64,000 nucleotides of DNA from CAIMUS01 sp963708455 (GTDB taxonomy: Bacteria > Pseudomonadota > Gammaproteobacteria > Competibacterales > Competibacteraceae). Made by a program: the position numbers and the translations under genes. Numbering within the stretch: the stretch's first letter is position 1; each line of letters starts with the position of its first letter. The stretch lies in assembly GCA_963708455.1 (NCBI GenBank), contig CAVPSQ010000004.1, positions 496,001 through 560,000 on the forward strand, in the 5' to 3' direction. The notes below the pieces were generated by a model. That model saw only the letters and a program-made list of their open reading frames with translations. It ran no database searches and was not told the DNA's origin. This document shows, one piece after another, positions 42,544-52,341 of the stretch.

Positions 42544-43680
42544 ATGTCCGATAAAACACCTAAACCCGACTGGGTACCGGCCAACGCCGGCGCCGAATTC
42601 GCCACCCGGGTCATGGCCGGCGTGGCAGGCGGGCATGACGGCCTGCCGGGAGAAACTCATCCGTCCACCCCGTTCAGACCCGCCCCCAAACGCCGCCGTC
42701 TGACGGTGGACGAGTACGTGCAGGGCGTGTTGAGCGGGGACCGTAATATCCTGGCCCAGACTATCACCCTGGTGGAAAGCAACGCGCCCGCCCACGGGTC
42801 AATGGCTCAGGAAGTGCTGCGGCAGTTGCTGCCCCATACCGGCAACTCCATCCGGATCGGCATCACCGGTGTGCCCGGCGTGGGCAAGAGCACCACCATC
42901 GAGGCGCTGGGCATGTCTCTGTGCGAGCAGGGCCACCGGGTGGCGGTACTGGCGGTCGATCCCAGCAGCACGGTGACGCGGGGCAGCATCCTGGGCGACA
43001 AAACCCGCATGGACAGCCTGTCCAGGGACAGTCGGGCGTTCATCCGCCCCTCCCCGTCCGGCGGCACGCTGGGCGGCGTCACCCGCAAGAGCCGGGAAAC
43101 CATCCTGGTCTGCGAAGCCTACGGTTTCGATGTAATTCTGGTGGAGACCGTGGGCGTGGGCCAGAGTGAAACCACCGTGCGCTCGATGGTGGATTTTTTT
43201 CTGCTGTTGATGCTGGCTGGCGCCGGCGATGAGTTACAGGGCATCAAGAAAGGCATCATGGAACTGGCCGACGCGCTGCTGATCAACAAGGCCGACGGCG
43301 ACAATAAGATCCGCGCCCGCGCCGCCAAGGCCGAATACAACCGCGCTTTGCATTACCTGGCTGCGGCTACCGAAGGCTGGCAGACCCGCGCCTACACTTG
43401 TTCGGCGCTCACCCATGAGGGCATCGACGCAATCTGGCAGGTGATCGAGGACTTTCGCCGGACAACGACAGCCAGCGGGGTATTAGAAAACCGCCGCCGC
43501 ACCCAAACGCTGGACTGGGTGTATTCGATGGTGGAAGAGCACCTGCACAAGAGCTTCTTCGAGCACGCCGGAGTAAAAAATATCCGCGCCGACGTGGAGC
43601 GCGCCGTGATCGAAGGACACATGCCGCCGACGGTGGCCGTGCAGGAATTGATCAGGAAGTATGAGGGTGCCACGCATTGA
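42544..43680 (+). CDS. meaB: MeaB/ArgK-type G-protein chaperone of a B12 mutase
   Basis: A 378-residue GTPase that protects and reloads methylmalonyl-CoA mutase (or a related B12 enzyme). Walker A is GVPGVGKSTT, switch segments include DPSSTVTRGSILGDKTRM and ETVGVGQSE, and the specificity NKADGDN (NKxD type) is present. The family is about 330 residues; the extra N-terminal 50 residues here are not conserved. The mutase itself is outside the window. The cobalamin genes at 31.4-33.6 kb may supply the cofactor. Confidence 0.92.
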   Translation: MSDKTPKPDWVPANAGAEFATRVMAGVAGGHDGLPGETHPSTPFRPAPKRRRLTVDEYVQGVLSGDRNILAQTITLVESNAPAHGSMAQEVLRQLLPHTGNSIRIGITGVPGVGKSTTIEALGMSLCEQGHRVAVLAVDPSSTVTRGSILGDKTRMDSLSRDSRAFIRPSPSGGTLGGVTRKSRETILVCEAYGFDVILVETVGVGQSETTVRSMVDFFLLLMLAGAGDELQGIKKGIMELADALLINKADGDNKIRARAAKAEYNRALHYLAAATEGWQTRAYTCSALTHEGIDAIWQVIEDFRRTTTASGVLENRRRTQTLDWVYSMVEEHLHKSFFEHAGVKNIRADVERAVIEGHMPPTVAVQELIRKYEGATH

Positions 43681-43817
43681 CAGCCACTCGGAGCTAGAGC
43701 GTTGACCGGTTTGAACGGCGCAGCAGGCGGTGCGGAACCCACCGTATCGTTCGCGGTGCCATAGTGCGCCCGTGCGCCTTGCTCACCGGCACTGTCCAGG
43801 TACATCCCATCAAAACG

Positions 43818-44884
43818 TCAACGCATGCGTTTGAACAACAGCAATGCGGTGACCAGGATAACCGCCACCGGCATCATGACCACCAGCGGCACGTTCAAAT
43901 TCAGCAGCAAGGCCAGATTGGAAATGATCTGGTTAAGGAAATACAACACGATGCCCAGAATCGTGCCCAACAATAAGCGCTGTCCCGAGCTGGTCAGGCG
44001 CGGTAGTCCGAACACGAAAGGTATCGCCAGCAACGCCATCGCGGCCGTGGTGAGCGGTAACGCCAGCTTCTGCCATAACTGTAACTCGTAGGGCGCGGTC
44101 TCCTGCCCGCTGTTGTGCAAATAACCGATGTACGTGTAGAGATCCGACGGTGCCAGGCTGTCGGCGGGATATTCCAGCACCTTGATCTGGTCTTCCGTAA
44201 GAAATGAATCCCAGATCCGCTCCGGCAGGCTGGCGCTGGCCAGGCTGTCATTCTCCAGGGTTTTCTGCCAGACGCCCCGCAACAGCCAGTGCTGGTGCTG
44301 ACTGATATCGGCGCTGTCGGCATGGATGAAACTCAGCAGCCGGCCTTCCAGATCGAATTCATAAATATTGATGGCGCTCGGAATGCGGCCATGCAGAATA
44401 CGGCGGATGTTGATAAAACGCATGCCGTCGCGGGACCAAAAACCGTTATTGGTACGTAGATCACGTATTCTGCCGATCGCCAGCAACTGGCGCTCATAAG
44501 CCAGTTGCTGCAAGGGCGGAGCGACGAATTCGGTCAGTATCAACAGGGTCAGCACCAGTAACAGAGCGGTCTTCATGACCGCCCAGCCGATGCGCTTTAC
44601 GGATACGCCAGCCGCCCGCATGACCACTAGTTGATTCGTGCTGGCCAGGATTCCCAACGCCAGATTGCCGCCCAGCAGGGCCGTGGCCGGCATCAGATCC
44701 ATGATGCGCCGCGGCACCATCAGGCCCACGAAACGATCGCATCCACCAGCCGATAGTCGCCTTTGCCCAGGTTATCCAGTTGATCCACGAAATCGATGAA
44801 CGCGAACAAGGTGATCAGGATCAGCATCACTAGCAGATAGCCGCCGAGCACATGCAGGCCGATGTAACGATCCAGGATCTTCAT
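43818..44884 (-). CDS. lptG: LPS export permease LptG (one-base frameshift near 44732)
   Basis: A LptF/LptG permease of the lipopolysaccharide transport complex. Its first 50 codons from the ATG at 44884 (MKILDRYIGLHVLGGYLLVM...GDYRLVDAIV) lie in another frame from the rest (GLMVPRRIMDLMPATALLGG...LLFKRMR). Adding one T in the cgaaacg run restores a 355-residue protein, the normal length. LptG is usually essential, so this is most likely a sequencing or assembly error. lptF lies 55 bases upstream on the same strand. Confidence 0.9.
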
Positions 44885-44939
44885 GGACGACGCTCCGGAC
44901 GGCCACGCCAGCAGGAGAAAATGGTTTTATCAGGTAATT

Positions 44940-46028
44940 TCATGGCCGAACGGTGCGTAATTTTTTTCGGAAAACCCAGGTTTGCTTGAGCAACAGCCCC
45001 AGCAGCAGCAGCGCCACCAGCGCATCGACCCACCACAGGCCCGGCAGTGCGTCCACTTTGCCTTTATCCAGCCAGGTTCTGGCTAGGGCGCTCAGATTGT
45101 AATAAACGGCGTAGATCACGATAGCCAGCAGCATTCTGGCGTATTTGCCCTGGCGCGGTGTCACCCGGCTCAGCGGCACGGCCAGCAGGCCCAATAGCAG
45201 GGTGGCCAGCGGCCGCGACAGCCGCCACTGCAACTCGGCCACATCGCGCAGATCATCTGATGCGGCCAGCGTCCAGGTGGAGATCGTTTTGCGCCTGGAG
45301 CCGAAAGGCTGGATACCGCCGCTGTCCAGGCGCAGGGCCAACTCGCCGAACGCGATCGTCACGTCCCGATTGCTGTGGCGATCCAGATCGTAATAATAGC
45401 CTCGCTCGAACACCAGCGCCGGCTCCAGGTCTGCCGCGCTGCGCCGCTGCCAGGCGCTGGCGGCGTAAATAATTTGGACTCTGTCGCCGCTTTCGCTGCT
45501 GAGAAACACCCCTTCCAGACGGCCTTTGCGGTGGCTGACGTTATCGACGAAGATCGTGCGCTGCGACTCCGGGCTGACGTAGAACCGGCCGGCTTCCAGA
45601 TTCTCGAAGCTGAATCGGATCATGGCTTGCGCCTGCACGCGGTAGCTTTCCTGGTGAGCCCAGGGCCGCACCACCACCGACAGATACCCGACCAGCAGGG
45701 CGCATGCCAGGGATAGCACGAACACCGGCCAGAGGATGCGCCACTGGCTGACGCCGGCCGCTTCCAGGGCAATGATTTCGCTGTCTGCGTACAGGCGCCC
45801 CAACCCGCCCACGACCGCCAGGTACAGGGCGATGGGTATCAGCAGATCCAGGGTGATCAGCATCCTGAGAAAAATGAGTTCCATCACCTCGCGCGTGAAG
45901 AACATGCCAGTGGAGGCATCGGCCAGGTACTCGGCCGCACTGGCGCCGACGAAGATGATCACCAGAATGGCGCTCAGCACCAGCATCGGCTTGGAGATTT
46001 CGCGAATCAGATAACGATCGATGATCAA
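44940..46028 (-). CDS. lptF: LPS export permease LptF
   Basis: A 362-residue inner-membrane permease of the LptB2FGC exporter. Three N-terminal membrane helices (MIIDRYLIREISKPMLVLSA, LITLDLLIPIALYLAVVGGL, VFVLSLACALLVGYL) precede a periplasmic beta-jellyroll and three C-terminal helices (LATLLLGLLAVPLSRVTPRQGKYA). The start is 46028 and lptG follows after 55 bases. The order lptF-lptG is standard. Confidence 0.93.
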   Translation of the reverse strand: MIIDRYLIREISKPMLVLSAILVIIFVGASAAEYLADASTGMFFTREVMELIFLRMLITLDLLIPIALYLAVVGGLGRLYADSEIIALEAAGVSQWRILWPVFVLSLACALLVGYLSVVVRPWAHQESYRVQAQAMIRFSFENLEAGRFYVSPESQRTIFVDNVSHRKGRLEGVFLSSESGDRVQIIYAASAWQRRSAADLEPALVFERGYYYDLDRHSNRDVTIAFGELALRLDSGGIQPFGSRRKTISTWTLAASDDLRDVAELQWRLSRPLATLLLGLLAVPLSRVTPRQGKYARMLLAIVIYAVYYNLSALARTWLDKGKVDALPGLWWVDALVALLLLGLLLKQTWVFRKKLRTVRP

Positions 46029-46138
46029 GGCAAGACTCGCAATTCAGGGAAAGTGGTTGCTCGTCCGGGGGAGGCGGACGGGGCCGCCCCCGTGGTGCCG
46101 GCGTCGGGCGCATCCTGACCGGCCGGAACGATCTTAAA

Positions 46139-46954
46139 TCAGCGTTGACAGCGGGGACAATAATACGTGGCGCGCTGTCCCAGGCGCTCCAGGCGCACCG
46201 GTTCGCCACAGTGGCAACAGGGCAGGTGGTGGCGGCCATAAACCTGCAGCTCGTTCTGGAAATAACCGCTATTGCCGGCGCTATTGACGAAATCGCGCAA
46301 GGTGGTCCCGCCGCGTCGGATAGCAGCAGACAGCACCTCGCGAATGGCGCTGACCAGCGCCTCGTAACGTCCTCGGGAAATGCGCCCGGCGCTGCGCAGC
46401 GGATGGATGCCGGCGGCGAACAGTGCTTCATTGGCGTAGATATTGCCCACGCCGACCACAACCCGGCCGTTCATGATGAACAGCTTGACCGCTATGGCGC
46501 GGCGGCGGGACAAATCATAAAGATAATCGGCCGTAAAAGCCCCGCTCAACGGTTCGGGCCCCAGGTCGCGCAGCAGTGGATGCTTTTCCGCCGCGCCGTC
46601 AACCCATAACAAAGCTCCGAAGCGGCGCGGATCGTTGAGGCGCAGACAGTGCTCGCTGGCCAGTTCAATATCGACATGATCGTGCTTTTGCGCGACTGTC
46701 CGGCGCGGCAGCAGGCGCAGGCTGCCGGACATCCCCAGATGCAGCAGAGCGCTGCCTTGCCCGGTATGCAGCAATAGATATTTCCCCCGCCGCTCCACAG
46801 CGCGGATCACCTGCCCGGTCAGGCCGGTTTCCAACTCCGGCGGTATCGGCCAGCGCAGCCGCCGTTCCCGCACCACTACCTGGGTGACGGTCTGGCCGAT
46901 CAGCTGCGGGGCTATACCCTGGCGGGTGGTCTCGACTTCAGGTAATTCAGGCAT
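46139..46954 (-). CDS. mutM: Formamidopyrimidine-DNA glycosylase (Fpg/MutM)
   Basis: A 271-residue base-excision repair enzyme that removes 8-oxoguanine. It starts at 46954 so that the mature N-terminus is PELPEVE, in which the proline is the nucleophile and the following glutamate is catalytic. The C-terminal zinc finger reads CHCGEPV...YYCPRCQR. The H2TH region includes GVGNIYANEALF. A two-residue longer start (MSP) would block the active proline and is rejected. It is divergent from the desaturase gene. Confidence 0.95.
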   Translation of the reverse strand: MPELPEVETTRQGIAPQLIGQTVTQVVVRERRLRWPIPPELETGLTGQVIRAVERRGKYLLLHTGQGSALLHLGMSGSLRLLPRRTVAQKHDHVDIELASEHCLRLNDPRRFGALLWVDGAAEKHPLLRDLGPEPLSGAFTADYLYDLSRRRAIAVKLFIMNGRVVVGVGNIYANEALFAAGIHPLRSAGRISRGRYEALVSAIREVLSAAIRRGGTTLRDFVNSAGNSGYFQNELQVYGRHHLPCCHCGEPVRLERLGQRATYYCPRCQR

Positions 46955-47119
46955 GGGGGACAATTCTGCAGATACAGTCGCTGCCGCCCGGCTCGCGGGA
47001 TGCGCCGGCCCGGCGATTATAGGGATTGCTCCTCACGGTGCATAGCACCGTTTTTCAGTATAATATTTACCACATTACCTATAGGCATCGTTCCATAACA
47101 AAAGGTTGTAATTACTCCG

Positions 47120-48313
47120 ATGTTCGATTTCCTGTCGCATGGTTTACTCGCTTTGCCCTGGTGGGGAGTGGTGGTCGCTGCGCTGCTGCTGACCCATATC
47201 ACCATCGTCGCCGTCACGGTGTTCCTGCATCGCGCCCAGGCGCATCGCGCCTTGGAATTGCACCCGGCGGTCAGTCATTTTTTCCGCTTCTGGCTGTGGC
47301 TGACCACCGGCATGAGCACCAAAGCCTGGGTCGCGGTGCATCGCAAGCATCACGCCAAATGCGAGACGCCGGAGGATCCCCACAGTCCGCAGATAATGGG
47401 CATCAATAAAGTCTTGTGGCAGGGCGCTGAAGTCTATCGGATGGAGGCCGACAAGCCGGAAACCTTGCAGCGCTACGGTCACAGCACCCCCGACGACCTG
47501 CTGGAGCGGCGTATTTATACCGGTCCCGCGCTGAAATACTGGGGAATCGTGCTGATGCTGGCACTCGATCTGGCGTTGTTCGGCGTGGTGGGCCTGACAG
47601 TATGGGCGGTGCAAATGGTATGGATTCCGTTCTGGGCGGCCGGCGTCATCAACGGGCTGGGGCATTACTGGGGCTATCGTAACTACGAACCCAACGACGC
47701 TTCCACCAATATCGTGCCCTGGGGCATTGTCATCGGCGGCGAAGAACTGCATAACAACCACCACGCTTTTCCCAGTTCCGCCTGTTTTTCCAGCCGCTGG
47801 TGGGAATTCAACATCGGCTGGGTGTACATCCGGGTGTTGCAGGCGCTGCACCTGGCCCATGTCAAGAAAGTGGCACCCAAACCACAACGGATTGCGGGCA
47901 AGCAGGTGGTGGATTTGGACACGCTGCGCGCGGTGGTGCTCAACCGTTTGTACGTGCTGGCGGATTTCGGTCGCGCCGTAGTGCTGCCGGTATTGAAAGA
48001 CGAATTAAACCGGGCTGACGCCTCCAGGCGGCGGTTCCTCAAACGCGCCCGGGCGTTGCTGCTGCGCGAACGGGCGCGCCTCAACGGCGAGCAGCAGGAC
48101 CGCCTGCAAAACGTGCTCAGCGCCAGCCAGACCCTGCGCACGGTGTACGAATACCGTCTCCGCTTGCAGGCGATCTGGAACCGCAGCACGGTCAATCCAG
48201 AAAAACTGCTGGCTTCCTTGCAGGAATGGTGCGCCCAGGCGGAAGCCAGCGGCATCCAGCGCTTACAGGAATTTGCCCAATACCTGCGTAGTTATTCGTT
48301 GAGTTCGGCCTGA
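47120..48313 (+). CDS. Acyl-CoA/fatty acid desaturase (membrane di-iron)
   Basis: A 397-residue membrane desaturase with the three histidine boxes HRAQAHRAL (HxxxxH), HRKHH and HNNHH, separated by paired membrane helices. It introduces a double bond in fatty acyl chains, likely the delta-9 position. The C-terminal 130 residues are helical and basic, longer than in minimal family members. An AT-rich promoter region lies at 47050-47110. The transcript ends at the bidirectional terminator 48323-48354. Confidence 0.9.
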   Translation: MFDFLSHGLLALPWWGVVVAALLLTHITIVAVTVFLHRAQAHRALELHPAVSHFFRFWLWLTTGMSTKAWVAVHRKHHAKCETPEDPHSPQIMGINKVLWQGAEVYRMEADKPETLQRYGHSTPDDLLERRIYTGPALKYWGIVLMLALDLALFGVVGLTVWAVQMVWIPFWAAGVINGLGHYWGYRNYEPNDASTNIVPWGIVIGGEELHNNHHAFPSSACFSSRWWEFNIGWVYIRVLQALHLAHVKKVAPKPQRIAGKQVVDLDTLRAVVLNRLYVLADFGRAVVLPVLKDELNRADASRRRFLKRARALLLRERARLNGEQQDRLQNVLSASQTLRTVYEYRLRLQAIWNRSTVNPEKLLASLQEWCAQAEASGIQRLQEFAQYLRSYSLSSA

Positions 48314-48322
48314 ACCCGGAAA

Positions 48323-48354
48323 ACAGAAAACCCGCCGGACGGCGGGTTTTCTGT
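48323..48354. terminator. Bidirectional Rho-independent terminator
   Basis: A perfect 14-bp stem, acagaaaacccgcc pairing with ggcgggttttctgt around a ggac loop. A T-run (or A-run in reverse) inside the stem serves the convergent desaturase (+) and rpmG (-) transcripts. Confidence 0.9.
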
Positions 48355-48374
48355 GTTTGAATGGCCCAGCCCGC

Positions 48375-48530
48375 TTACTTCATCTTGGATTCTTTATAAA
48401 GCACATGCTTGCGGGCAACCGGATCGAACTTATTCATTTCCAGCTTGTTCGGCGTGGTCTTCTTGTTCTTGGTGGTCGTGTAGAAATGACCCGTACCGGC
48501 GGTGGAAACCAGCTTTATCTTGTCACGCAT
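48375..48530 (-). CDS. rpmG: 50S ribosomal protein L33
   Basis: A 51-residue L33 (MRDKIKLVSTAGTGHFYTTTKNKK...LEMNKFDPVARKHVLYKESKMK). It has no zinc-binding CxxC pairs, so it is a zinc-independent form. It lies 13 bases after rpmB, the usual rpmB-rpmG operon. It ends before the shared terminator at 48323. Confidence 0.97.
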   Translation of the reverse strand: MRDKIKLVSTAGTGHFYTTTKNKKTTPNKLEMNKFDPVARKHVLYKESKMK

Positions 48531-48543
48531 GGCGGTATATTCC

Positions 48544-48780
48544 TCAGATTTTTTCACCACGGGCCCGCAGCTCGGCCAGGACGCTGTCGATACCCTTCTT
48601 GTCGATAATTCGCATGCCTTGTGAAGACACCCGCAGGCGGATGAAGCGGTTTTCGCTCTCCACCCAGAAGCGGTGCTTGTGCAGATTCGGCAGAAAGCGC
48701 CGGCGGGTCCTGTTGTTGGCGTGCGATACATTGTTTCCAGTGAGCGGCCGCTTGCCGGTCACCTGGCAGACTTTGGACAT
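48544..48780 (-). CDS. rpmB: 50S ribosomal protein L28
   Basis: A 78-residue L28 (MSKVCQVTGKRPLTGNNVSHANNRTRRRFLPNLH...DKKGIDSVLAELRARGEKI). First gene of rpmB-rpmG. A good ribosome binding site (GGAGGTAAC) precedes the ATG at 48780. Confidence 0.97.
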   Translation of the reverse strand: MSKVCQVTGKRPLTGNNVSHANNRTRRRFLPNLHKHRFWVESENRFIRLRVSSQGMRIIDKKGIDSVLAELRARGEKI

Positions 48781-48874
48781 CGGGGTTACCTCCAACCGAT
48801 GAAATTCAATAAACATTTTAGACGCAGCTTTATACCAAAGCGCCGCATGGCGCACAAGCGCGCTGTTACGCCGC

Positions 48875-48943
48875 AGGAGCGAGCTTGCTGGCGAACCGCA
48901 CCGCTTTACCGCCGCTTCCCCTTGCGCAAGCAAGCTCGCTCCT
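48875..48943. repeat. REP-type inverted repeat
   Basis: aggagcgagcttgctggcg (48875) and cgcaagcaagctcgctcct (48925-48943) form a long stem just after the glucosidase stop. The core resembles the REP sequences known from pseudomonads. tataccaaag occurs on both sides (48831 and 48943). Confidence 0.75.
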
Positions 48944-50303
48944 ATACCAAAGATGGCTCCAGCAACGCCGCGCCGCGGGTATGGATGACCCGGCTGTAAA
49001 AATGCGCGCTGGCTTTGGGCGTGCGCTGCTGCGTGGCGAAATCCACATGCACGATGCCGAAGCGCTTGGAGTAACCATAGGCCCATTCGAGATTGTCCAG
49101 CAGCGACCAGGCAAAATAGCCTTTTAGATTTACTCCCTGCTGCAGTGCGCTGCCGGCGGCGTTGAGATGGGCTTTCAAGTAGGCGATGCGCAACGGATCC
49201 TGAATCGGTTCGGCCGCTGCCGGCGGATCGTAATAAGCAGCGCCGTTTTCGGTGATGTACAGCGGCAGACCGCCGTACCGACGTCGAACCCAGTGCAGGG
49301 TATCGATGAGACCTTGGGGATAAACCTCCCAATCCAGCGCCGTGTGGGTACTGTGTTCCTGGCGGACCTTGCCGGCCCGAACCGGAAAATCCCGCGGATC
49401 GTCGCAGGTGACCGACCGGGTGTAATAATTGATGCCTAGAAAATCAACCGGTTGGCGGATGAAATCGAAATCGGACGCGGCAAAGGTCGGCCAGGCTGCG
49501 CCGAATATGTCCGCCAGCGCCGCCGGATAGCTACCGAGGAAAATGGGGTCCAGGTAGTAGCGGTTCATATAGGCATGAGCGCGGGCGGTGGCGGCAAGGT
49601 CGGCGGGATGCTGCGAGGCCGGATATTTGGGCTCCAGGTTCACCACGATGCCGATCTGATGCTTACCTTCAGCCCGGTAGGCTTGCACCGCGGCGGCATG
49701 CGCCCGCAACAGATTGTGCGCGGCCAGCGGCGCTTCGAAGGGACTGGCGTGGCCCGGCGCATGGACGCCGTGCAGATAGCCGGCATCGACGCTGACCCAG
49801 GGTTCGTTCAACGTGGTCCACAGCCCCACCCGGTCATCCAGCGCGCTGAACAGCACCCGGGCGTAAGCGGCGAACCAGTCCGCTGAATCGCGGTTCAACC
49901 ACCCGCCCTGGTCGTCGAGCGCCGCCGGCAAATCCCAATGATAGAGCGTGACGCAGGGTTGCATGCCATGAGAGAGCAGGGTATCCACCAGCCGCTCGTA
50001 AAAGCCCAGACCCTGGGGATTGACCTGTCCGCGTCCTTGCGGCAGCACCCGGCTCCAGGCAACGCTGAAGCGATAGGCGTTCAGGCCCAGCGCCTGCATC
50101 AGCCTGATGTCCTCCTCGAAGCGGCGATAGTGATCGCAGGCACTATCCCCGGTGTGGCCGTGATGGGTGCGCCCCGGCGTATGGCAGAAGCGATGCCAGT
50201 TGCTGGCACCGGCGCCGTCGGCCAGTGGCGAGCCTTCGATCTGATAGGCGGACGTAGCCGCACCCCACAGGAAATCCTCGGCAAAACACGGAGGGTTCTG
50301 CAT
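48942..50303 (-). CDS. GH1 beta-glucosidase
   Basis: A 453-residue family 1 glycoside hydrolase that cleaves terminal beta-glucosides (or related sugars). The N-terminal signature FLWGAATSAYQIEG is present, the acid/base is in TLNEPWVS and the nucleophile in YITENGAAY. The late motif WSLLDNLEWAYGY is family-typical. No signal peptide, so cytoplasmic. I chose the ATG at 50303 (MQNPPCFAEDFLWG) over an upstream in-frame one because the latter has no homology. It is divergent from the next gene. Confidence 0.95.
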   Translation of the reverse strand: MQNPPCFAEDFLWGAATSAYQIEGSPLADGAGASNWHRFCHTPGRTHHGHTGDSACDHYRRFEEDIRLMQALGLNAYRFSVAWSRVLPQGRGQVNPQGLGFYERLVDTLLSHGMQPCVTLYHWDLPAALDDQGGWLNRDSADWFAAYARVLFSALDDRVGLWTTLNEPWVSVDAGYLHGVHAPGHASPFEAPLAAHNLLRAHAAAVQAYRAEGKHQIGIVVNLEPKYPASQHPADLAATARAHAYMNRYYLDPIFLGSYPAALADIFGAAWPTFAASDFDFIRQPVDFLGINYYTRSVTCDDPRDFPVRAGKVRQEHSTHTALDWEVYPQGLIDTLHWVRRRYGGLPLYITENGAAYYDPPAAAEPIQDPLRIAYLKAHLNAAGSALQQGVNLKGYFAWSLLDNLEWAYGYSKRFGIVHVDFATQQRTPKASAHFYSRVIHTRGAALLEPSLV

Positions 50304-50409
50304 GTAAGTTACCTCAAAGTCTCTAATCCGACCGGCGCGGCTGTAGGGCCAGCCGCCGGTAGGGACTATAATCAATGGTTTCTTCCTCAGCGCTCAGGCA
50401 ACCCTGCCC

Positions 50410-52309
50410 ATGCCCTTCGCCGGTCTCGACAATGTCCGCAATCGTTACCCCGCCAAGTTTATCTCCTGCCAGGGAATATTTCGCCACATCCATACCGCCG
50501 ACCGCATTTTCATCGGTACCGGCGGCGGAGAACCGCGCTACCTGGTGCACGCCCTGATCGATTTCATCAAAGCCAATCCCACGGCGTTTTTCGATACCGA
50601 AGTGCTGCACGCCTGGACTCTGGGCGAGGCACCCTACACGGACCCGCAGTTAAAAGCCAACTTCCGCACCAACGCCCTGTTCATCGGCAACAACGACCGC
50701 GACGCCATCAACCGGGCCTTCGCCGACTACACACCGGTCTATCCTTCGCAGACGCCGCGCCTGTTCCGCCGCCGCCTGATCCCCATCAACGTGGCCCTCA
50801 TCCAGACCTCCCTGCCCGACAAGCATGGCTTGCTCAGTCTGGGGATCAACGTGGATATCATCAAGGAAGCCGTGGCCGGGGCGCGGCTGGTAATCGCCCA
50901 GATCAATCCCTGCATGCCGCGTGTGCACGGCGACACCTTTATCCCCATCGAAGCGGTGCATTATGTTATTCCCTGGGAAGAACCGCTGCTGGAGTTCAAA
51001 ACCAGGGCCCCGGACGATAGCGCCGACCGCATCGGCGGATACGTGGCCAGCCTGATCGAGGACGGCGACACCATCCAGGTCGGCTATGGCAGCATACCGA
51101 ACGCCATCCTGGCTCATCTGAAGGACAAGCAAGGCCTGGGAGTGCATAGCGAACTGCTCACCGACGGCATCGTGGAACTGATGCGCTGCGGCGCGGTGGA
51201 CAACAGCAACAAGATTCTCAACCGTGGCAAGACCGTCGCCACCTTCTGCCTGGGCAACCAGGACACCTATGCGTATCTGGACGACAATCCCATCATCCAA
51301 TTCCACCCTATCGACTATACCAACAACCCGCTGGTGATCGCCCGCCAGACCGGCATGACCGCGATCAACCGTATCCTCAGCATCGATCTGACGGGTCAGG
51401 CGACCGCCGAATCGCCGGGCAAGACTTTCTTCAGCGGCATCGGCGGCATCGTCGATTTCACCCGTGGCGCGCTGCTGGCACCCAAAGGCAAGGCCATTCT
51501 GACCCTGCGCTCCACCACGGCGAACGGCCAATGCTCCTGCATCGTGCCCTTTTTGCAGGAAGGCGCCGGCGTGACCCTCAACCGGGCCGACGTGCATTAC
51601 GTCGTCACCGAATACGGCGTCGCCTATCTCCACGGCAGGAATATCCGCGAGCGAGCGATGGCCTTGATCGCCATCGCGCATCCTGAATTCCGCCCCTGGC
51701 TGATCGAGGAGGCAAAAAAAGCCCATCTGATTTATCCGGATCAGTTGTTTATTTCGGGCAAGGGCGGCGACTATCCCGAAGAATCTGGAAACCCGTCGCA
51801 CTACCAAATCCGGACTGGAGGTGCTGCTGCGGCCGGTCAAAATCAGCGACGAGCCCCTGTTCAAAGAATTCGCCTATGCACTTTCGGACCAGACGGTGTA
51901 TCTGCGCCTGTTCACCCATCGCCAGGACATGCCCCATGAATTCCTGCAGAGATTCGTGATCGTCGATTACGCGCAGAGCATGGCGATTCTGGCGACGATC
52001 AAGGCGGGCGAAAAGGAAAAAATTCTAGGCGTGGGCCGCTACCGGATAGAGGCCGATACCCGTATTGCCGACATGGCGCTGGTGGTCCGGGACGATTATC
52101 AGCACCACGGACTGGGGCGGGAATTGCTGAACTATCTGACCTATCTGGGCAAGAAACAGGGATTGCTCGGTTTTACCGCGGAAGTGTTGTATGAGAATAA
52201 GCCGATGCTGAATCTGTTCCGGGAGTTCTTCGAGAAAAAGGGTTTCGCTGTGCAGAAGAGCATGGAAAGCGGCGTGGTTTATTTCCGCTTTATGTTCCGG
52301 GATGCGTAG
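50410..52309 (+). CDS. Acetyl-CoA hydrolase/transferase fused to a GNAT acetyltransferase (one-base frameshift)
   Basis: Two reading frames that join into a 632-residue fusion if one T near 51784 is removed. Residues about 1-460 are an acetyl-CoA hydrolase/transferase (CoA-transferase class; IFIGTGGGEP, VQVGYGSIPNAIL, VVTEYGVAYLHGR, FFSGIGGIVDF). After YPEE the second frame (LETRRTTKSGLEVLLRPVKI, then GNAT motifs ADMALVVRDDYQHHGLGREL) supplies an acetyltransferase. Such fusions occur in gammaproteobacteria. The shift sits exactly at the linker, so it could be an error or a domain split. Confidence 0.8.
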
Positions 52310-52341
52310 ACTGAATTATACTTCTGATCACCCACTTCCCC

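Noticed and set aside
50650..51864. Minus-strand open frame of 404 codons opposite the CoA-transferase gene
   Set aside because: Shadow of a well-supported gene; no start signal, no recognised domain.
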